Positions 5,689-8,980 of a DNA stretch of 8,980 nt are shown here, in pieces. Position 1 is the first letter of the stretch, and each line of letters begins with the position of its first letter. A model generated the notes under the pieces. The model saw nothing but the letters and a program-made list of their open reading frames with translations. It was not told the DNA's origin and made no database searches. Made by a program: the position numbers and the translations under genes. This DNA is from JBBRGK01 sp036741355 (GTDB taxonomy: Bacteria; Chloroflexota; Dehalococcoidia; CAUJGQ01): the NCBI GenBank assembly GCA_036741355.1, contig DAINSK010000076.1, positions 1 through 8,980 on the forward strand, given 5' to 3'.

Positions 5689-7776
5689 TCAGTGTGTCGC
5701 GGTCGGTGACGGCGTTGCGCCTGTCGAGGGGGTTGACGAAGCGGACGGCGCCGGAGTGGCGGTGCATCCCGGCGGGAAGTTGGGCCCGGTGCACGGGAAG
5801 GGAGTGCCGGTTGCCGCCGGCGACGGGCTAGGTTGAGCAGCGCCCTGGTTCGGCTGGGCGGCGCTGATTAAGCCGAGCGTCGGGTCGTTGGGCTTGTGCC
5901 AGAGTACGGTGTTCACGTCGGCGTCGACGGGAAGGCCGAAGTTGTTCTGGGTCGCATCGACGTTGACCGTTACGAAGTTATCCAGCCGGATCGCGCAGCC
6001 CTGGAAGGACACGCAGCCGCCGTCAAAAAAGATCTGGTTCTGGTGGAGCACGGTTCCTTGCGGCTGCGTGATGGTCGGTGCGCCCTGGCTGCCCACCTGA
6101 ATGAACACGGCGGTGCGGATGTCCTCAGCGGTGATGATGTTGTTCGTTCCCGTCGTGCTGCGTGCCCCGGCGATGTCGAGGCCGATCCAGTTGCGCAACA
6201 GCTTGTTGCCGGTGAGGGTCGTCAGCAAGGGGTAAAGCCCGGCGCCGAAGTCGCCGATGCGGATGCCGGCTGCTCCGGGCGTGCGATGCGATTCGATCGT
6301 ATTGTTCGAGATCGTGTTGTTGGTCGAGGCGTCGTAGACGACGATGCCGTCCTGGAAGTCGTTCGAAACCGTGTTGCTATCGAGCGTGCTGTCCTCAATG
6401 GCGCGCAGGACAATGCCGCGGCCGTTGTTGCGAACGACATTGGTCTTGATGTTGTGGAGACCGCCGCCGTCGGAGCAGAGCCAGACGCCCGCGTTGGTGT
6501 TGCGGTCGATCAGGTTGTTGGTCATGTTGATGCTGTCGGAGGCGTCCGGCCCAAGCCCGAGGCACTCGGATGTGACGATGCCGAAACCGGTCAGCACGTC
6601 TCCGATTGCCAATACCGGGGAGAACTGGAAGATCGCCGAGCCCAGGATCGAGTTGTTCGAGATGTTTGGATGGTCGCTGTTAGAAAGGATGATGTTGGCC
6701 GCGTTGCCGAACGTTTCAGTTTTGGTGACCGGTGCTGGTGAAGTGAAGCCAAACCCTGGGGGCAGAGGCTGGGCCGTTGGTGGGCATGGTTCTCCGGTAA
6801 ACTCCGGATTGGCCAGAGGCTGGCCGCCGAGCACGTTATTGGTAACGTCCGTGTATGCGTCATTATCGAGCGAAATCGCTGCGGCAGCGGGTAGCGACGT
6901 CCCACCGATCGCGAAACCGTTGATTGCTACGTGGGTGCTCTGACCCGTCGGCCCGACTTGGGTCGAGGCACCCGACGTCGGCGAACCCGTAGCCCCAACC
7001 GCGGTGACGTGGAATACAGTGGTGCCGGTGAACGAATGCAAAATCGTCTTCGCGTCTCCAGGAGTGGTATTGGAGCCCGCCGTGATATTGACGAGCTTAC
7101 TTACCTCTATCGTCGAGCAGATCTCGTAAATCCCGCTCTCGACAACAATCGTGTCGCCGTCTCGCGCGTAAATCAGAGCGTTCTGGATTGTGAAGCACGG
7201 ACCGGGATTCGCGGGGGTTGGAGTCGCGCCTCCGGTGAGATCGGGACCGCAAAACGCGTTCGGCGAATTTGGTGCTATTAGGTCAAAGCCGGCAGTGGAT
7301 ACTGTCAGCGTTCGTGAGAGACCGACTCCCGGGCAGACTTCGCTGTCGAACTGTACGGTTGGGGCGGCCGTATCCACCAGCGATGCCTTGGTGCCGGGCT
7401 GAAGGAGCGGTTGCGATGTTAGGGCAACCGATTGGCTGCTCACGATCGCAGCGGGCGGCGTGAATGACGGCGAAGTTGTCGCTCCGGGGCCAACCTGCAG
7501 GTCCAGTGTTACGCCTGAGCTGATAGGCGATGTCCCGGTCGGGACGGCCAATGGAGCCGACGGTGACCCTCCAGCCGGAGTGACCACAATAGCGAGGGTC
7601 CCTACAGTGACCGCGGCAGGATTTTCGTTTGTGACGAAGATGTGCCCCGGTGTACTCCCGCAGTTCAGTCCTGTGATTAAAAAGTCGCTTGCCGCAGCAT
7701 GAGTTCCTGACTGCGAGATTGCCGCGAACAGCACAATTCCCGCAATCACCGCGCACGCAACGAGCAAACGTTTCAT
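5689..7776 (-). CDS. Secreted right-handed parallel beta-helix protein (paralog of the 837-residue protein)
   Basis: This is a 695-residue predicted exported protein. The signal peptide is MKRLLVACAVIAGIVLFAAI, with cleavage near THA-A (26-28). The N-terminal domain (29-185) matches its paralog: DFLITGLNCGSTPGHI here, DFIITALDCTSTPGHI there. The beta-helix opens at TIQNALIYARDGDTIVVESG (196-215) and closes at DATQNNFGLP and VLWHKPNDPTLG (about 607-635). Residues 450-642 align with 473-665 of the paralog without gaps, with 121 of 193 identical. Cysteines 39, 148, 176, 194, 220, 331, 405, 434, 588 and 594 all have counterparts there, suggesting disulfides. From about 643 it ends in a Pro/Thr/Ser-rich tail with two extra cysteines (662, 671) and lacks the terminal WxFNNA module. 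No active site is evident. The start is fixed by the signal peptide and an in-frame stop upstream (7816-7818); no good Shine-Dalgarno sequence is seen. Confidence 0.9.
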   Translation of the reverse strand: MKRLLVACAVIAGIVLFAAISQSGTHAAASDFLITGLNCGSTPGHIFVTNENPAAVTVGTLAIVVTPAGGSPSAPLAVPTGTSPISSGVTLDLQVGPGATTSPSFTPPAAIVSSQSVALTSQPLLQPGTKASLVDTAAPTVQFDSEVCPGVGLSRTLTVSTAGFDLIAPNSPNAFCGPDLTGGATPTPANPGPCFTIQNALIYARDGDTIVVESGIYEICSTIEVSKLVNITAGSNTTPGDAKTILHSFTGTTVFHVTAVGATGSPTSGASTQVGPTGQSTHVAINGFAIGGTSLPAAAAISLDNDAYTDVTNNVLGGQPLANPEFTGEPCPPTAQPLPPGFGFTSPAPVTKTETFGNAANIILSNSDHPNISNNSILGSAIFQFSPVLAIGDVLTGFGIVTSECLGLGPDASDSINMTNNLIDRNTNAGVWLCSDGGGLHNIKTNVVRNNGRGIVLRAIEDSTLDSNTVSNDFQDGIVVYDASTNNTISNNTIESHRTPGAAGIRIGDFGAGLYPLLTTLTGNKLLRNWIGLDIAGARSTTGTNNIITAEDIRTAVFIQVGSQGAPTITQPQGTVLHQNQIFFDGGCVSFQGCAIRLDNFVTVNVDATQNNFGLPVDADVNTVLWHKPNDPTLGLISAAQPNQGAAQPSPSPAATGTPFPCTGPNFPPGCTATPAPSASSTPSTGATPSPTATH

Positions 7777-7800
7777 CGGTGGTGGCGCCGCCCCCGTGCT

Positions 7801-7830
7801 TTGATATCCGTTTACCTACAATGCTGGTAA
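7801..7830 (-). promoter_or_regulatory. Possible promoter of the 695-residue beta-helix gene
   Basis: On the minus strand, TTACCA (7830-7825) and TATCAA (7806-7801) each match consensus at 4 of 6 positions with an 18-bp spacer. The leader would be only about 17 nt. An inverted repeat TTACC/GGTAA (7812-7816, 7826-7830) overlaps the -35. The case is weak; the 142-bp gap behind the YyaL-like gene also allows read-through. Confidence 0.3.
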
Positions 7831-7918
7831 GGCGTGACTAAGTTAATGCGACGTTTTTGCAATGTAGCGTTTGTCCGGCCGCAACAGGATAGCAGCACCA
7901 TAACGCTCATTAGTCAGC

Positions 7919-8980
7919 CTACGCCTTTGCGCTGAGCTCTTCCCGTAACTGCCGCGGATCCGATGTCGGCGCCTGGCAGGTGAAGCCGACACAGACGTAT
8001 GCCGCGGGTTTGCCGTCCACGAGGCCGCGGTCTGCAAGCAACGGTGTCGCCGCGATCGCATCGTGGTCGCCGGGCTCCGCACCGGCCACCACTTTGTGGG
8101 GCGCGTACGCGGCGAACGCCGCCTCGATCAATGACCGTGTCGCGGGGTCGTCCTGGCGGCCGATGATCGCGACCTCCTTGATTGTCGACACTGCGAAGTC
8201 AAGGGCGCAAAGCAGCCGGCCGAAGCCGTTGGCGTGGCGGGCTGCAACCTCCGCCAGTGGCTTGATCGCAGCGCGGGCGGGCGCCTCGTAGCGCTCCTCA
8301 CCGGTGAGCTTCGCAAGCCGCAGCAGCACGTCGGCGGCGAGCGAGTTGCCCGACGGCGTGGCGTTGTCGAAGAAGTCGCGCGGCCGCACGATCAGTTGTT
8401 CGTGGCCGGCAGCGGTGTCGAAGAAAGCGTTCTGTCCGGGGTCCCAGAATTGCTCCATCACCTGGTCCGCGAGCACGCGCGCTTCGCCCAGCCAGCGCGG
8501 CTCAAAGGTCGCCTCGTATAGCGCGAGCAGGCCGTCGGCGTAGGCGGCGTAGTCTTCGAGGTAGCCGTCGAGCTTTGCCTGTCCCCCCTTCCAGCTACGC
8601 AGCAGCCGGTCGCCGCGCCGCATGTCGACCATGACGAACTCGGCGTTGCGCTCGGCGGCGGCGCGGTAATCGTCGCGGCCCAACACGCGCGCCGCTTCTG
8701 CAAGCGCACGCAGCATCAGCCCGTTCCATGCGGTCAACACTTTGTCGTCGAGCCCGGGGCGGACGCGCTTGTCGCGCTCTGCCAGCAGTTGTTGTCTGCC
8801 CCTGGTGAGAATTTCGGAAAGCTCGTGGGGACTCGTGTTCAGCTCTCGCGCCACCGTAGACACGTCACTTGTTACATGAAGAATGCTCTTGCCCTCGAAG
8901 TTTCCGGACGGCGTTACGTCGTAGAACCGGTCGAACACGGCCGCGTCGTCGGGGCCGAGCAATAGCTCCACTTCCTGCGG
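7919..8980 (-). CDS. YyaL/SPATA20-like thioredoxin-domain protein, C-terminal part (partial)
   Basis: The window edge cuts this gene at its 5' side, so 353 C-terminal residues are present of a family usually near 680-700. The reading frame continues in from 8980 as P-Q-E-V-E-L-L-L. The missing N-terminal half in this family carries a DsbH-like thioredoxin domain (DUF255). What remains is the (alpha/alpha) barrel half related to N-acylglucosamine epimerases. Family motifs, numbered from 8980, are TPSGNFEGKSILH (about 23-35), LDDKVLTAWNGLM (about 77-89), YLEDYAAYADGLLALYEATF (140-159), LIVRPRDFFDNATPSGNS (about 196-213) and the terminal YVCVGFTCQAP (about 328-338) with its Cys pair. The biochemical role of the family is not settled; a redox or sugar-related cytosolic function is usually suggested. 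Its link to the exported proteins downstream is unclear, and it is probably a housekeeping flank. The stop is a TAG at 7919-7921. Confidence 0.93.
   Translation of the reverse strand, partial: PQEVELLLGPDDAAVFDRFYDVTPSGNFEGKSILHVTSDVSTVARELNTSPHELSEILTRGRQQLLAERDKRVRPGLDDKVLTAWNGLMLRALAEAARVLGRDDYRAAAERNAEFVMVDMRRGDRLLRSWKGGQAKLDGYLEDYAAYADGLLALYEATFEPRWLGEARVLADQVMEQFWDPGQNAFFDTAAGHEQLIVRPRDFFDNATPSGNSLAADVLLRLAKLTGEERYEAPARAAIKPLAEVAARHANGFGRLLCALDFAVSTIKEVAIIGRQDDPATRSLIEAAFAAYAPHKVVAGAEPGDHDAIAATPLLADRGLVDGKPAAYVCVGFTCQAPTSDPRQLREELSAKA

Noticed and set aside
7919..8980. A dedicated disulfide-forming partner for the Cys-rich secreted proteins
   Set aside because: The family does carry a thioredoxin-like domain, but it is outside the window, the family is generally cytosolic, and the gene is widespread, so proximity alone does not support a functional link.

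Overview
The window is GC-rich bacterial DNA with four genes, all read on the minus strand, so transcription runs from high to low coordinates. There are no tRNA, rRNA, CRISPR, transposase or phage genes. My best guess for the source is a Chloroflexota-type bacterium. The guess rests on the GC richness, the Thr/Pro/Ser-rich secreted proteins and the C/G-run hairpin repeats between genes, and it is inference only.

Layout in transcription order. (1) 8980-7919: the C-terminal half of a YyaL/SPATA20-like thioredoxin-domain protein, cut by the window edge. (2) 7776-5689: a secreted 695-residue right-handed parallel beta-helix protein with a Pro/Thr/Ser-rich tail. (3) 5376-2863: a secreted 837-residue paralog of the previous protein, with a low-complexity linker and an extra C-terminal module. 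(4) 2616-235: a secreted 793-residue Ig-like/Cys-module protein that ends in the same kind of C-terminal module.

The three secreted proteins look like one accessory surface or exoprotein cluster. The two beta-helix proteins arose by tandem duplication: I count 121 identities in 193 ungapped residues, and ten mature-chain cysteines are all shared. The terminal module of about 70 residues is shared by the otherwise unrelated genes 3 and 4 and is absent from gene 2, which suggests a mobile targeting, anchoring or binding domain. No catalytic motif was found, so the function is unknown.

Intergenic DNA. The 246 bp between the 837- and 793-residue genes is mostly repeat: two hairpin repeats in inverted orientation, a central perfect palindrome and a 7-bp tandem repeat. 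Two further hairpins and a 27-bp direct repeat lie beyond the end of the 793-residue gene. The 312 bp before the 837-residue gene holds a good sigma70-type promoter and a 20-bp near-palindrome that may be an operator.
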